DNA of 64,000 nt from Methanobrevibacter sp. (GCF_017427765.1 NZ_JAFRSC010000033.1:1-64000), one strand, 5' to 3'. Numbered from the stretch's first letter, positions 36,410 through 47,044 are shown. Made by a program: numbers and translations. The notes: generated by a model not told the origin, from the letters alone.

Positions 36410-37654
36410 ATGCCAACAATGTCTGAAAAAATATTAGCCCGAGCATCCGGCAAAAGTGAAGTTGAAGCCGGAGATATTGTAATAGCAAATATTGACGTGG
36501 CAATGACTCATGATTTGACCGGACCACTTTCCGTTGAATCATTTGAAAAGATAGGTGCCGAAAAGGTTTGGGACCCTTCAAAGATAGTCATTCCCTTCGA
36601 CCATCAGGTTCCGGCAGACTCCATAGACTCAGCAAACAACCATATAATAATGAGAAGGTTTGCCGAAAAACAAAAAATAGAGCACTTCTACGACGTTAAT
36701 GTCGGAGTGTGCCATCAGATACTTCCTGAACTTGGACATGTCGTTCCCGGAGAAGTTATTGTAGGTGCCGATTCACATACCTGCACCCACGGAGCTTTGG
36801 GAGCGTTTTCCACAGGTATCGGATCCACCGATATGGCGATGGTATTTGCCGAGGGAAAATTATGGCTCAAGGTTCCAGAAACTAACAGATTCGAAATAAC
36901 AGGCACTCTTAAGGACAACGTCTATGCCAAGGATGTCATCCTGCATATCATAGGCCAGCTCGGTGCCGACGGCTCAACATACAAGGCATGCGAGTTCGGC
37001 GGAAAGACAGTATCCGACATGAGCATATCCGACAGGATGGTTTTATGCAACATGGCAATCGAGATGGGTGGAAAGACAGGCCTTGTCGAAGTTGATGAAA
37101 AGACAGTAAATTACGTTGAAAAGCGTTCCAAAAAACCGTATAAGGCATATAAGACAGATTTGGATTCTTCCTCTTTGAATATAATTGATATTGACGTAGG
37201 CGATTTGGAACCTCAGGTGGCATGTCCTCACCACGTTGATAACGTAAAGCCTGTAAGTGAAGTTGACGTGGAGCTTGACCAGGTGTTTATAGGCTCATGC
37301 ACAAACGGCCGTCTCTCCGATTTAAGGGATGCGGCCAGAATTCTTAAAGGAAACAGAATCGCCAGAAATACAAGAATGCTTGTAATTCCGGCATCAAGGG
37401 AAGTTTACTCAAAAGCCCTTGATGAAGGACTAATCAGAATATTCGTTGATGCGGGAGCCCTCGTATCTGCACCATGCTGCGGACCGTGCCTTGGAGGCCA
37501 CACTGGAATAATAGGTCCGGGTGAGGTAAGCCTTTCCACATCAAACAGGAACTTCAAGGGAAGACAGGGCTCACCTGAAGGTGAAGTGTATCTATCCTCA
37601 GCCGCTGTGGCTGCAGCTTCAGCAATCGAGGGAAAAATAGTAGCGCCGGAGTGA
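36410..37654 (+). CDS. leuC: 3-isopropylmalate dehydratase large subunit (LeuC/HacA family)
   Basis: 414 residues from ATG 36410, which has GAGGTTG upstream; the ATG at 36371 would place the start on the TATA-proximal transcription start. Aconitase-type marks: [24 protein letters not shown] near 120 and the three cluster cysteines in [11 protein letters not shown] and [14 protein letters not shown]. It isomerises 2- to 3-isopropylmalate with LeuD. Methanogens have a second copy (HacA) for coenzyme B; the loop in the partner LeuD favours the leucine pathway here. First gene of leuC-leuD-leuB. Confidence 0.9.
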   Translation: MPTMSEKILARASGKSEVEAGDIVIANIDVAMTHDLTGPLSVESFEKIGAEKVWDPSKIVIPFDHQVPADSIDSANNHIIMRRFAEKQKIEHFYDVNVGVCHQILPELGHVVPGEVIVGADSHTCTHGALGAFSTGIGSTDMAMVFAEGKLWLKVPETNRFEITGTLKDNVYAKDVILHIIGQLGADGSTYKACEFGGKTVSDMSISDRMVLCNMAIEMGGKTGLVEVDEKTVNYVEKRSKKPYKAYKTDLDSSSLNIIDIDVGDLEPQVACPHHVDNVKPVSEVDVELDQVFIGSCTNGRLSDLRDAARILKGNRIARNTRMLVIPASREVYSKALDEGLIRIFVDAGALVSAPCCGPCLGGHTGIIGPGEVSLSTSNRNFKGRQGSPEGEVYLSSAAVAAASAIEGKIVAPE

Positions 37655-37658
37655 TAAA

Positions 37659-38138
37659 GTGAAAGGAACTGCATGGAAATTCGGAAATGACATTGACACA
37701 GACATAATTGTCCCGGGTAGATACCTAATCTACACCGATGAAGAAAGGCTCTCCCAGCACTGCATGGAAGGTCTGGATGCGGATTTTTCCAAAAAATGCA
37801 AGAAGGGAGATTTCATTGTAGCCGGAAAAAACTTCGGATGCGGGTCTTCACGTGAGCACGCTCCAATCGCACTTAAGGGCGTCGGGGTTTCAGCGGTAAT
37901 AGCCGAATCCTTTGCAAGAATCTTTTACAGAAACGCCACAAACGTAGGCGTGCCTCTTCTGGAAGCTCCGGGAATTACAGACCTTGTAAAAGACGGTGAA
38001 GAGATTGAAGTGGACATGGAAAAAGGAACAGTAACAAATGAAAATGGCGATACCATTACATTTAAGAAATTGCCTCCTTTCATGATGGAAATATTAAATC
38101 AGGGTGGTTTGATTGAATACCTCAAAAACAAAAGATAA
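37659..38138 (+). CDS. leuD: 3-isopropylmalate dehydratase small subunit (LeuD)
   Basis: 159 residues starting at GTG 37659, four bases after the leuC stop. The swivelling-domain motif [18 protein letters not shown] is near 55. The specificity loop reads [10 protein letters not shown]. Homoaconitase small subunits of methanogens usually have YLRT here, while isopropylmalate isomerases have YLVY/YLVM-like loops, so YLIY supports leucine synthesis. leuB begins 26 bases before its end. Confidence 0.92.
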   Translation: MKGTAWKFGNDIDTDIIVPGRYLIYTDEERLSQHCMEGLDADFSKKCKKGDFIVAGKNFGCGSSREHAPIALKGVGVSAVIAESFARIFYRNATNVGVPLLEAPGITDLVKDGEEIEVDMEKGTVTNENGDTITFKKLPPFMMEILNQGGLIEYLKNKR

Positions 38139-39120
38139 ATATCAGATAGCTATTGTAGCCGGTGACGGAATAGGAAGAGAGGTCATGCAGGCAGCAATAC
38201 ATGTTCTTGACAGTTTAGGCATTGATTTCGATTACGTTTACGGTGATGCCGGTGACGAATGCCTTGAAAAGACAGGCACAGCCCTTCCAGATGAAACCTT
38301 GGATATTATACGCAATGCAGACGCATGCCTTTTTGGCGCAGCCGGAGAGACCGCCGCAGACGTCATCGTCAAGATACGCCAGGAAATGAGGATGTTTGCA
38401 AACTTGAGGCCTATTAAATCATATCCCAATACCAATTCACTGTTTGACGATATAGATTTCATGATAGTGCGTGAAAATACCGAGGGAATGTATATTGCAG
38501 ATGAGGAACAATATACGGATGAAGGCGCCGTTGCAAGGCGTATCATAACAAGAAAGGCCGAGGAGCGCATCATCGATTACGCATTCAGATATGCAGTCGA
38601 AAACAATAAGACTAAAGTTACAGCCGTTCACAAGGCCAACGTATTAAAGAAAAGCGACGGTCTGTTTAAGGAAATTTTCTATGAAGTTGCAAAAAGATAT
38701 CCCGACATTGCAACCGAGGACTTTTACGTGGATGCAACCGCAATGTATCTTATCACACAGCCGAAATCCTTTGAAGTTATCGTAACCACAAACCTCTTCG
38801 GAGACATACTGTCTGATGAGGGGGCAGGTCTTGTGGGAGGACTGGGACTGATACCTTCCGCAAATATTGGTGAGGATGCGGCATTATTTGAACCTGTACA
38901 CGGTTCAGCGCCTGACATTGCAGGTCAGGGCAAAGCAAATCCTATTGCAATGATGCTTTCAGCGGTCATGATGCTTAGATACATCGGCGAAGGCGAAGCC
39001 GCAGATAAGTTTGAAGCGGCGATTTTAAAAGTATTAAATGATGCTAATGTTTTAACCGGTGATTTGGGAGGTTCTGCAACAACAATGGAACTTGCCGAAG
39101 CGGTTAAAAATAATTTATAA
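38113..39120 (+). CDS. leuB: 3-isopropylmalate dehydrogenase (LeuB family)
   Basis: 335 residues starting at TTG 38113, inside the end of leuD, with GGTGG upstream. The beta-decarboxylating dehydrogenase fold shows AIVAGDGIGREV, the substrate helix ADVIVKIRQEMRMFANLRP, VRENTEGMYIADE, and the metal/NAD segment NLFGDILSDEGAGLVGGLG...EPVHGSAPDIAGQGKANP. It oxidises 3-isopropylmalate with NAD. The related AksF of coenzyme B synthesis is the alternative; the operon with a LeuD-type small subunit favours LeuB. Confidence 0.88.
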   Translation: MNTSKTKDKYQIAIVAGDGIGREVMQAAIHVLDSLGIDFDYVYGDAGDECLEKTGTALPDETLDIIRNADACLFGAAGETAADVIVKIRQEMRMFANLRPIKSYPNTNSLFDDIDFMIVRENTEGMYIADEEQYTDEGAVARRIITRKAEERIIDYAFRYAVENNKTKVTAVHKANVLKKSDGLFKEIFYEVAKRYPDIATEDFYVDATAMYLITQPKSFEVIVTTNLFGDILSDEGAGLVGGLGLIPSANIGEDAALFEPVHGSAPDIAGQGKANPIAMMLSAVMMLRYIGEGEAADKFEAAILKVLNDANVLTGDLGGSATTMELAEAVKNNL

Positions 39121-39142
39121 AAAAATAATGGAGTAAAATAAT

Positions 39143-39247
39143 ATGAATTTCAAAAAGTTGACAAGAATGCAGATGGCAGCACTTTTTATCATATTCATTA
39201 TGGTAGTCAGTGGGGTAGCAGGATTCTTACTTATAATATTTGGATAA
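39143..39247 (+). CDS. 34-residue single-span membrane protein
   Basis: An ATG nine bases after GGAGT opens MNFKKLTRMQMAALFIIFI..., continuing through a hydrophobic stretch (residues 12-33) to FG and a TAA stop. The basic N terminus predicts an inside-N orientation with one membrane helix. It fits exactly between leuB (22 bases before) and ribH (20 bases after), and the good ribosome site makes a real small protein likely. No function is known to me. Confidence 0.6.
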   Translation: MNFKKLTRMQMAALFIIFIMVVSGVAGFLLIIFG

Positions 39248-39267
39248 ACTAAAATGAGGTAGATAAA

Positions 39268-39684
39268 ATGGCAAAATACGAAATAGCAGCAGTAGTTGCT
39301 GAATTCAATTATGATATTACACAAATGATGTTAGAATTAGCTCAAGCAGAAGCTAAAAACAGAGGATGCGAAATCACTAAAGTAGTTGCAGTACCTGGAG
39401 TATTCGACATGCCTCTTGTAATCAAAAAGTTATTGCAGAAAGGCGAATATGATGCAATCATCACTTTAGGTGCAGTAATCGAAGGTGCAACAGACCACGA
39501 CCAAATCGTAGCACAGCACGCTTCCCGTAAAATCGCAGATTTGGCACTTGAATACGACACTCCTGTAGCTCTTGGAATCACAGGTCCTGGAATGACCAGA
39601 ATGGATGCTCACAGACGTGTTAAAAATGCAAAAAGCGCAGTCGAAGCAGCTATTAAAATGTGCGACAGATTAAAAGAAATCTAG
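39268..39684 (+). CDS. ribH: 6,7-dimethyl-8-ribityllumazine synthase (RibH)
   Basis: 138 residues. The N-terminal EFNYDITQMM, PGVFDMPLVIKKLL and the active-site stretch LGAVIEGATDHDQIVAQHASRKI (catalytic His in HDQ) are clear. It condenses the RibB product with the pyrimidine diamine. No riboswitch is visible here; it follows leuB and the small membrane gene on the same strand. SD GAGGTAGAT precedes the ATG. Confidence 0.95.
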   Translation: MAKYEIAAVVAEFNYDITQMMLELAQAEAKNRGCEITKVVAVPGVFDMPLVIKKLLQKGEYDAIITLGAVIEGATDHDQIVAQHASRKIADLALEYDTPVALGITGPGMTRMDAHRRVKNAKSAVEAAIKMCDRLKEI

Positions 39685-39691
39685 TGATTCG

Positions 39692-40630
39692 ATGGAAATC
39701 CTAAAACCAAACGAATTAAGGAAGAAGTTTCAAGATCCCTGGATAGCACCATACAAGAAAGTTCTCACCATGGTGGATGGGGATAAGGTGGAAATAGTCG
39801 AATATCACCCATGCATTTCAGGCTCTCACTGGCTTTTGAACCAGTACAGAAACAATTCCGAGTTAATAGATTCAGCTTACCGTGACGGAAACAAGCATGT
39901 TTACTCATGTCATGTCGGCAGCGCTCCTCTTGATTTGAAGGCCAGTTTCAATGCCGCAGGAATAGATGAGATTGTCGTTGACGGCGATGAGGTTAAGGTA
40001 ACCCATGCAGGTCTTGCAGGAGCAGGCGTTGGAGCAGGAATGTGCAGAGGAATGGGTGAAGGCGTCAAATATGTTGAGCTAATTGAGGTTGGCGGCGGCT
40101 CAAAAGCCGGAAAGGCAACAGTAGTAACACCAAAGCTTGAAAAGGTAGTAATCGGTGTTGATGATACCGACACTAAGGATGCCGGTGCAACATGGACAAT
40201 GGCCCATAACCTTGGAGTTGAACTTGCAGGCGAAGGATTTGAATATCTTGACCATATTATCGTTCAGCTATATCCGCACAATCCGCACAAGACTCAAAAT
40301 TGCGTTTCCATTGCATTGACATTTGCAGTTGAGCAATCCAAAAAACAGGATTTGATTGACAGGGTCATTGAAATTCTTAAAAGAGATACCCTATCCGATA
40401 AAACAGCCATAGCTATTTTGGAAGGTTTGGATATTCCGGAAAAATTAAGGGAATATTCCATTGCCACTAAATCCGGAATGATGGATGTTGAAACTGCAGA
40501 AAGCGTTGCAAAAGAATTGAATATTCCTTTAATAGCTGTTACAGGCGAACAGGGAAAAGTAGGAGCTTTGGCAGCTTTAGGTCTTTATGATGATGTTGAA
40601 GAGGCCGTAAAAGCTTATGACAAAAAATAA
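39692..40630 (+). CDS. methanogenesis marker protein 11
   Basis: 312 residues. The N-terminal part (PWIAPYKKVLTMVDGDKVEIVEYHPCISGSHWLL...) and the central VIGVDDTDTKDAGATWTMAHNLG are characteristic of methanogenesis marker 11, a family found in methanogens and related to the TiaS-like DUF1743 fold (DDTD motif for nucleotide/metal binding). Its reaction is unknown. It begins eight bases after ribH on the same strand. C-terminal Ala/Gly-rich GEQGKVGALAALGLYDD resembles TiaS-like ends. Confidence 0.86.
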   Translation: MEILKPNELRKKFQDPWIAPYKKVLTMVDGDKVEIVEYHPCISGSHWLLNQYRNNSELIDSAYRDGNKHVYSCHVGSAPLDLKASFNAAGIDEIVVDGDEVKVTHAGLAGAGVGAGMCRGMGEGVKYVELIEVGGGSKAGKATVVTPKLEKVVIGVDDTDTKDAGATWTMAHNLGVELAGEGFEYLDHIIVQLYPHNPHKTQNCVSIALTFAVEQSKKQDLIDRVIEILKRDTLSDKTAIAILEGLDIPEKLREYSIATKSGMMDVETAESVAKELNIPLIAVTGEQGKVGALAALGLYDDVEEAVKAYDKK

Positions 40631-40662
40631 TCTAAGAAATATTTCTTAGATTTTTTACTATT
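40630..40662. terminator. bidirectional terminator between convergent genes
   Basis: A perfect 22-bp inverted repeat (40630-40651, arms ATCTAAGAAAT) is followed by TTTTTT and another T7 run. It separates the marker-11 gene from the convergent glycosyltransferase gene. Confidence 0.6.
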
Positions 40663-40691
40663 TTTTTACTAAATGGAGTATAATTCCATTT

Positions 40692-42398
40692 CTAAATATA
40701 TAAATTCAGGAAATTGCCTTGCTGTGATTTAACGAACTGCTTTATGGAAGTGTTGTTTCTATCCACAAATGTAATGTTAATGTCATGACCGTTATAGCTA
40801 AACTCGCTGTCGCTGAAGGTCTTGTTGGAGTAAGTTACGGATTTTACTACTTCGTCATTGACTGTAATGTCGTATGTGGAGCCGTCTCTGAATATTCCAA
40901 ATGATGTTGCCACAGACTCATTGTCAACGAACACTTCAAAGTTGCATCCGTCCTTGTCTCTTGAGGATATTGTAAATTTCTCGATTGTGGTTACATTTTC
41001 ACTGTCATAGTGGTGCAGCACACCGACGCCTTCAAATATTTCTTTCAAACGGCTGTTCTGGATAACGGATCCTGTCTCAACATTCAGTTCTTTTTTCGCT
41101 TCAAGCGGCAGCCTTATGATGTCCTGGTCACCCGGTCTTGGCTCGCTGATGGTATAGGTAACGCCGTCAATTACCATTGTGTCATTTGTCTTGATTCCGA
41201 GCGTTATCATTGCATCTGTAGGCATCCGGATTTGGTCGGATTCGTTTTCGATTGCGGTATCCATTGTAAACGGCCCTCTTGCAGTAATTGAATTTTCTCT
41301 CGGTGAGTCATCGGCATATATAATCAGGTTTCTTGAGTTCGGCTCGACGGAGATGACACCATTTTCAAAATGGGCAGCGCCGATAAATGTTGAAATCATC
41401 AAAAGCAGTATGATTATGGATATGATCATCGGAAAGTGAATTTTGATAAATGATTTAATCAGGTTTCTTTTAGGTGTCTTTCTAAACATGGAAATTGATT
41501 GCACGACAACTTTAATCATGTAAAATAGGGCAATGACTATACCAATAAGGCTGATTATAACTGCAAGTATCAGTGGTACGAATTTAACAAAGAATATTGT
41601 AAACAGACCAAGAATCACCAATGACAGTCCGACAATAGCCATTCTGATATAATAACCGATATCGTCAATCATTGTAACCCGGCCGTACTTGTTTGCACGG
41701 TTTATAATTGTTCTAACCACTTCATTTGCCATAATGTTTAAATCGGCAAGAGGAGACATGTCATGTTGAATTGCACCGATGTCCACTTCCATAATGGAAA
41801 TTCCTAAAACGTCAGCGTCAATAACAATACCTACATCGACACCATAGTCCATTTCAAAATGAATCTTTTTCAGTATTTCTTTACGTGCGGCAAACTGACC
41901 GCTTAACGGCTGTTCAAATGAGATTTCAGGGAAGAAAAAGTTCAAAAGCGGCTTTGCGGTAAGCTCAGTTACACGACCGCTTTCACGTGCGAATTTGGTT
42001 TTTGTAATTTCGGCCTTGCCTTCAAGGATAGGTCTGATCATAGCCTCAACCTTTTTGGAGGTTAGGTTGTAAATATCAGCATCAATAAAAGCTATAATGT
42101 CACATTCAGCTTCCTTAAAACCAGTATTTAAAGCTTCACCTTTTCCTTTGTTGGTTTCATGGTTTATTACGATTGCTCCTGCCTTTGCCGCTTCAGCTTC
42201 GGTATTGTCTTTAGACCCGTCGTTTACAACGATGATTTCATCTACAAACGATACCTTTTTCACCACTTCGACAACTTTACCGACAGTGTCTTCCTCGTTG
42301 TATGCAGGTATAATCACTGAAACCTTTTGGTATTTTTTAGGCTTTTCAGATTTTATGCTTGCAAGCAAAAATGCAAGAATTACAATAAACCAGTACAC
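40692..42398 (-). CDS. membrane GT2 glycosyltransferase with C-terminal exported domain
   Basis: About 568 residues if started at GTG 42398, which has GGTGA five bases upstream; GTG 42407 is an alternative. One N-terminal membrane helix, then a GT2 catalytic domain (VSVIIPAYNEEDTVGKVVEVV, VVNDGSKDNT, the metal site AFIDADI near 115, and QPLSGQFAARKEIL). Two or three membrane helices around 255-310 and one near 335-352 precede a ~220-residue C-terminal domain of beta strands that should be outside. The catalytic part is close to glucosyl-3-phosphoglycerate synthase-like GTs. Probably polyprenyl-linked sugar transfer. Confidence 0.8.
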   Translation of the reverse strand: MYWFIVILAFLLASIKSEKPKKYQKVSVIIPAYNEEDTVGKVVEVVKKVSFVDEIIVVNDGSKDNTEAEAAKAGAIVINHETNKGKGEALNTGFKEAECDIIAFIDADIYNLTSKKVEAMIRPILEGKAEITKTKFARESGRVTELTAKPLLNFFFPEISFEQPLSGQFAARKEILKKIHFEMDYGVDVGIVIDADVLGISIMEVDIGAIQHDMSPLADLNIMANEVVRTIINRANKYGRVTMIDDIGYYIRMAIVGLSLVILGLFTIFFVKFVPLILAVIISLIGIVIALFYMIKVVVQSISMFRKTPKRNLIKSFIKIHFPMIISIIILLLMISTFIGAAHFENGVISVEPNSRNLIIYADDSPRENSITARGPFTMDTAIENESDQIRMPTDAMITLGIKTNDTMVIDGVTYTISEPRPGDQDIIRLPLEAKKELNVETGSVIQNSRLKEIFEGVGVLHHYDSENVTTIEKFTISSRDKDGCNFEVFVDNESVATSFGIFRDGSTYDITVNDEVVKSVTYSNKTFSDSEFSYNGHDINITFVDRNNTSIKQFVKSQQGNFLNLYI

Positions 42399-42552
42399 TA
42401 AATTCACCGTTATTATTTTAATATATTCATAAATTTGTTGCTTTAATAATATAAATAGTATTGTCTTTTTATGCTTTTTTTTCGAAAATACAAAATTTTA
42501 AATTATTTCACCGTCAATAATGAATTGTATTTAGAAACAGGATGAAATTTCA

Positions 42553-44700
42553 ATGATAGCAAAAACACTTGGACATGAACTGAATCTGGCCGACTGGCAG
42601 GTGAAAAAAGTAATCAATCTAATTGACGATGGAAACACAATACCGTTCATTGCACGTTATAGAAAAGACGTAACAGGCTCTCTTAATGATGAAACCTTAA
42701 GAAAATTCGATGAAAGGCTGAAATATCTAAGAAACCTAGAAGATAAAAAGCAGAAAGTCATCAAAAGAATAGACGAGCTTGAAAGCCTGGATGATGATTT
42801 GAAAAAAAGGATTTTAAACGCCTCAACTTTAGTGGAGCTTGAAGATTTATACCGTCCCTTTAAAGCCAAAAAGCAGACCCGGGCAACAAAGGCACGTGAA
42901 AAGGGCCTGCAGCCTCTTGCAGATATTATCCTTGCCCAGGAAGCTAAAAAACCAATAGAAGAAATTGCCGAATCATACATTAACGATGAGGTAAAAACAC
43001 CCGCTGAAGCTATTCAGGGCGCTCAGGATATAATCGCCGAAGTCATCTCAGACAATTCTGACTTTAGGGGAAAAATCAGGAAAAATACCTTCTTTACAGG
43101 TAAAATCGAAACAAAAGTCAAGGATAAGGATATTTCAAATGAATATGAAACATATTATAATTACACAGAAGACGTTAAAAGAATTCCACCCCACAGAATC
43201 CTTGCAATCAACAGGGCAGAAAAGGAAGGGGTAATCAGAGCCAAAATCACATGCGACGGAGATGAGATAATAAGATATCTCTCAAGGCATACCCTAAAAA
43301 ACATCTCCAAAATCCCTGAAAAAATTGAATACAATCGCTTCACAACTCCTATAATAAAGGAGTCAATCGCCGATTCATATAAGAGGCTGATTGCGCCGGC
43401 TGTTGAAAGGGAGCTTAGAAACTATTTAACCGAGAAAGCCGAGGAAAAGTCAATTGAGGTATTTGCCCGGAATTTAAATCAGGTTCTCATGGAGTCACCT
43501 CTTTCGGGAAAGATAATCCTCGGATGGGACCCGGCATTCAGAACAGGATGCAAACTGGCAATAATCGATGAGACAGGAAAGGTTCTTGAGACAGCCTTAA
43601 TCTATCCGACCGAACCGCAAAACAGAGTTAAAGAATCCATAGACACTGTTCGTGAACTTATTGACGAATACGGCATCAATGTCATAGCTATTGGAAACGG
43701 AACCGCCTCAAGGGAATCCGAGGAAATCGTGGCTAAAATCATCAAGGGAACAAATGTCGAATACATAATCGTCAATGAGGCCGGCGCATCGGTCTATTCA
43801 GCTTCCAAACTGGCCGATGAGGAATTTCCTGATTTCAGCGAAGGTGAAAGAAGTGCGGTTTCCATAGCAAGAAGGCTTCAGGATCCTTTGGCCGAACTTG
43901 TTAAAATAGATCCGAAATCCATTGGAGTCGGTCAGTATCAGCATGACATGAATCAAAAGCAGCTTTCAGAGTCACTCAACGGCGTTGTGGAAAAAGTGGT
44001 AAATGAAGTGGGAGTTGATTTAAATACAGCGTCATACAGTCTCCTAAATCACGTTTCCGGAATAGGAAAGATAACTGCTCAAAACATAGTCGAGTATAGG
44101 GATGAAAACGGAAGCTTTTCAAACAGGCAGGAACTGCTCAACGTTAAAAAACTCGGAAAAAAGACTTTTGAGCAATGCGCAGGATTTGTAAAGATTATCA
44201 ATCCGGATTATCCTCTAGACAATACCACAATCCATCCGGAATCATACGATGCAACATTAAAGCTTTTAGACAGGCTGAACTACACGGTCAGTGATATAGG
44301 CTCATCAGATTTGAGGCTTGACAATCTTGATTTGAATGCCATTTCAGAGGAACTGGACATAGGTATTGAAACTCTAAAGGACATTATTGGGCAACTTAAA
44401 AAGCCGGGCCGTGACCCTCGTGAAGACATGCCTAAACCGGTACTTAGAAAGAATGTATTGTCAATTGAGGATTTGGAAATCGGTATGATAATGCAGGGAA
44501 CAGTCAGAAATATCGTAGATTTTGGTGCTTTTGTCGATATTGGAGTTCACCAGGACGGACTGGTCCATATATCCCAGCTGGTTGAAAACCAATATGTAAA
44601 GCATCCTCTAGATATTGTAAGTGTGGGTGAAATCGTGGACGTTAAAGTTCTTGATGTTGATTTGTCCAGAAACAGAATTCAGTTGTCTATGATAATTTAA
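42553..44700 (+). CDS. tex: Tex-like RNA-binding protein
   Basis: 715 residues with the full Tex layout: N-terminal helix-turn-helix region (FIARYRKDVTGSLNDETLRKF), central helical part, a YqgF/RNase H-like domain (~315-440, GWDPAFRTGCKLAIID), helix-hairpin-helix (~490-560, LNHVSGIGKITAQNIVEYRDENGSFSNRQELLNV) and an S1 domain (~640-715, GMIMQGTVRNIVDFGAFVDIGVHQDGLVHISQL). It is a transcription accessory/RNA-binding protein, mainly bacterial, so its presence may reflect old transfer. SD AGGATGA precedes the ATG. Confidence 0.93.
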   Translation: MIAKTLGHELNLADWQVKKVINLIDDGNTIPFIARYRKDVTGSLNDETLRKFDERLKYLRNLEDKKQKVIKRIDELESLDDDLKKRILNASTLVELEDLYRPFKAKKQTRATKAREKGLQPLADIILAQEAKKPIEEIAESYINDEVKTPAEAIQGAQDIIAEVISDNSDFRGKIRKNTFFTGKIETKVKDKDISNEYETYYNYTEDVKRIPPHRILAINRAEKEGVIRAKITCDGDEIIRYLSRHTLKNISKIPEKIEYNRFTTPIIKESIADSYKRLIAPAVERELRNYLTEKAEEKSIEVFARNLNQVLMESPLSGKIILGWDPAFRTGCKLAIIDETGKVLETALIYPTEPQNRVKESIDTVRELIDEYGINVIAIGNGTASRESEEIVAKIIKGTNVEYIIVNEAGASVYSASKLADEEFPDFSEGERSAVSIARRLQDPLAELVKIDPKSIGVGQYQHDMNQKQLSESLNGVVEKVVNEVGVDLNTASYSLLNHVSGIGKITAQNIVEYRDENGSFSNRQELLNVKKLGKKTFEQCAGFVKIINPDYPLDNTTIHPESYDATLKLLDRLNYTVSDIGSSDLRLDNLDLNAISEELDIGIETLKDIIGQLKKPGRDPREDMPKPVLRKNVLSIEDLEIGMIMQGTVRNIVDFGAFVDIGVHQDGLVHISQLVENQYVKHPLDIVSVGEIVDVKVLDVDLSRNRIQLSMII

Positions 44701-44756
44701 ATATTTTAAAATCAATATTATATAATGATTAAATAATTTATTTTAGAAGGGATTTA

Positions 44757-45782
44757 ATGACACCAAAGATAATGATAATTCTTGGAAGCGGTTCAGATAT
44801 GGCTATTGCAGAAAAGGCAATGGATGTTTTAGACAAACTTGAAATACCATACAGCTTAAAAATCGCATCAGCGCATAGAACTCCCAATTTAGTTCGTGAA
44901 ATTGTATCTCAAGGTAGTGATGCTGGAATTGAAGTGTTCATTGGTATTGCCGGGCTTGCGGCACACCTTCCGGGCGCTATTGCAGCTTACACTCCAAGAC
45001 CGGTAATCGGAGTTCCTGTAGATGTCAAGACTGGTGGTATTGACGCACTGCAGTCCGTTGTACAGATGCCTTATCCTTCACCTATTGCAACCGTTGGAAT
45101 AGACAGGGGAGATAATGCAGCAATACTTGCCGCTCAATTTATAGCTCTTCATGATGAAGAATTACGTCAAAGAATCATAGATTTGCGTTGGACATATGCC
45201 AAAAAGGTTTACAACAGCAATGAGGAAATTGTACAAAAGATTGACAGGCCATACATTCAAAATGATTTCTTGAGAATCAAGAATCTTGAAATTAATGGGG
45301 TAAATGTTGAGGAAGATGCGGAAGTGTCATGCAAAAACATTGATGCTGAAGTGGCAATCATCGTCGGAAGGCAGACTGACCTGCCGACAGCCAAAAAATT
45401 GACTGTAATCCTTGACAGGCTTAAAATTTCCCACGATACAAAGGTAGTGTGCCCAATCAGGTCTACCAAAAAGTTTACAAATTATGTTAAATGCATGAAA
45501 AATGCAAAGATATTCATTGGAATCAGTTCCAACTCATCACAGGTTACAGGCGGAATAGTGGGCCTTACAGACAGGCCGGTCATAGGCGTTCCATGCACCA
45601 ATGAAAATGGGGACGACTATATGCTTACAACAGTTAGCATGCCTCCTGGAGTTCCTGTTGCAACTGTCGGAATCAATAACGGTAAGAACGCTGCCGTACT
45701 TGCAGGAGAAATTTTTGCAATTTCAAATCCTGAAATTACCGAGCTGCTGGACAAATTGAAAGATAAGAAAATTAATTTATAA
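44757..45782 (+). CDS. purE: double-domain PurE (AIR carboxylase type)
   Basis: 341 residues with two PurE units. The N-terminal one (1-155) has intact [17 protein letters not shown] and SAHRTP active-site motifs, with the GGGL-region-like [23 protein letters not shown]. The C-terminal one (~190-341) keeps the fold ([12 protein letters not shown]..., DRPVIGVP) but the SAHRTP site reads CPIRST. The second domain is likely non-catalytic, possibly structural. It converts AIR and CO2 to CAIR in purine synthesis. SD AAGGGATT precedes the ATG. A UbiD-family gene follows eight bases later. Confidence 0.92.
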   Translation: MTPKIMIILGSGSDMAIAEKAMDVLDKLEIPYSLKIASAHRTPNLVREIVSQGSDAGIEVFIGIAGLAAHLPGAIAAYTPRPVIGVPVDVKTGGIDALQSVVQMPYPSPIATVGIDRGDNAAILAAQFIALHDEELRQRIIDLRWTYAKKVYNSNEEIVQKIDRPYIQNDFLRIKNLEINGVNVEEDAEVSCKNIDAEVAIIVGRQTDLPTAKKLTVILDRLKISHDTKVVCPIRSTKKFTNYVKCMKNAKIFIGISSNSSQVTGGIVGLTDRPVIGVPCTNENGDDYMLTTVSMPPGVPVATVGINNGKNAAVLAGEIFAISNPEITELLDKLKDKKINL

Positions 45783-45790
45783 GGGATAAT

Positions 45791-47044
45791 ATGAAAATTG
45801 ATGATAACAATATAATTGAGATAACAGAAGAGCTTTCAGATGAATTTGAAGTTGCAAAGGTATTGAGACAATATCCGAAAGACACTGTTATTGTTAAAAA
45901 CGTGAAAGGATTTGACATGCCGGTAATATCCGGAATCTGCAATACACGTGATAAGATAGCAAAATCCATCAACTGTGAAGTGTCTGAAATCACAGAAAAA
46001 ATCATTGAAGCTATGGAAAAGCCGATAAAGGTAGATAAGTTCACTGATTTTGCAGATTATGAGACCAGTGAAGTTGATTTGGATAAAATTCCTATTTTAA
46101 CTCATTATAAGCGTGACGGCGGTGCCTACATTACTGCAGGTGTTGTTTTTGCAAGAGATCCCGAAACAGGCATTCAGAACGCATCAATTCACAGGATGAT
46201 GGTTCTTGACAACAAGAGACTGGTTATTAGGATTGTTCCAAGAAACCTCTATACCTATTTCCAGAGGGCTGAGAAGTTAGGCAAGGATTTGGAAATCGCA
46301 ATAGCTATCGGAATGGATCCTGCAATACTTCTTGCAAGCACAACTTCAATTCCTATTGACTATGATGAGATGGATGTGGCAAATGCCTTTAAAGGAGGCA
46401 ATCTTGAACTTATTAAATGCGGCGATTTGAACGTTCCTCAGGCAGATATAATTCTTGAAGGTAAAATATCAGTAACAGAAACAGTTGCCGAAGGTCCTTT
46501 CGTTGATTTAACAGATACTTATGATATTATCCGTGACCAGCCTATCATAAATCTTGAAACCATGCACATCAAAAAGGATGCGGTTTATCATGCAATAATT
46601 CCTGCAGGATTTGAACACAAGTTGCTTCAAGGTCTTCCTCAGGAGCCAAGAATATTCAAGGCTGTTAAAAATGCGGTTCCTACAGTTGAAAACGTTGTCT
46701 TGACTGAAGGCGGATGCTGCTGGCTGCACGCTGTCGTATCAATCAGAAAACAAACTGAAGGGGACGGAAAAAATGCCATAATGGCGGCATTATCTGCTCA
46801 CCCGTCACTTAAGCATTGTGTTGTTGTAGACACAGACGTTAATGTATTCGACGCTGAAGATGTTGAATATGCAATATCAACACGCGTTAAAGGTGACAGA
46901 GACATCATGATTGTTCCTAATGTAAGAGGTTCATCACTTGATCCTGTAGCTGAAAGCGACGGAACAACTACAAAAATAGGTGTCGATGCTACCAAATCAC
47001 TTAAGGCATTGGAAAAATTCGAAAGAGTAAGTTTCGGTGAATAA
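45791..47044 (+). CDS. UbiD-family decarboxylase
   Basis: 417 residues, a prenylated-FMN-dependent decarboxylase family member: [26 protein letters not shown] near 110, [11 protein letters not shown] and [14 protein letters not shown] near 170 and GRxE-like [14 protein letters not shown] near 238. In methanogens such a protein serves the modified mevalonate pathway as anhydromevalonate phosphate decarboxylase; that is the most likely role, but other UbiD substrates cannot be excluded. SD AAGGGATAAT precedes the ATG. It probably shares a transcript with purE. Confidence 0.85.
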   Translation: MKIDDNNIIEITEELSDEFEVAKVLRQYPKDTVIVKNVKGFDMPVISGICNTRDKIAKSINCEVSEITEKIIEAMEKPIKVDKFTDFADYETSEVDLDKIPILTHYKRDGGAYITAGVVFARDPETGIQNASIHRMMVLDNKRLVIRIVPRNLYTYFQRAEKLGKDLEIAIAIGMDPAILLASTTSIPIDYDEMDVANAFKGGNLELIKCGDLNVPQADIILEGKISVTETVAEGPFVDLTDTYDIIRDQPIINLETMHIKKDAVYHAIIPAGFEHKLLQGLPQEPRIFKAVKNAVPTVENVVLTEGGCCWLHAVVSIRKQTEGDGKNAIMAALSAHPSLKHCVVVDTDVNVFDAEDVEYAISTRVKGDRDIMIVPNVRGSSLDPVAESDGTTTKIGVDATKSLKALEKFERVSFGE

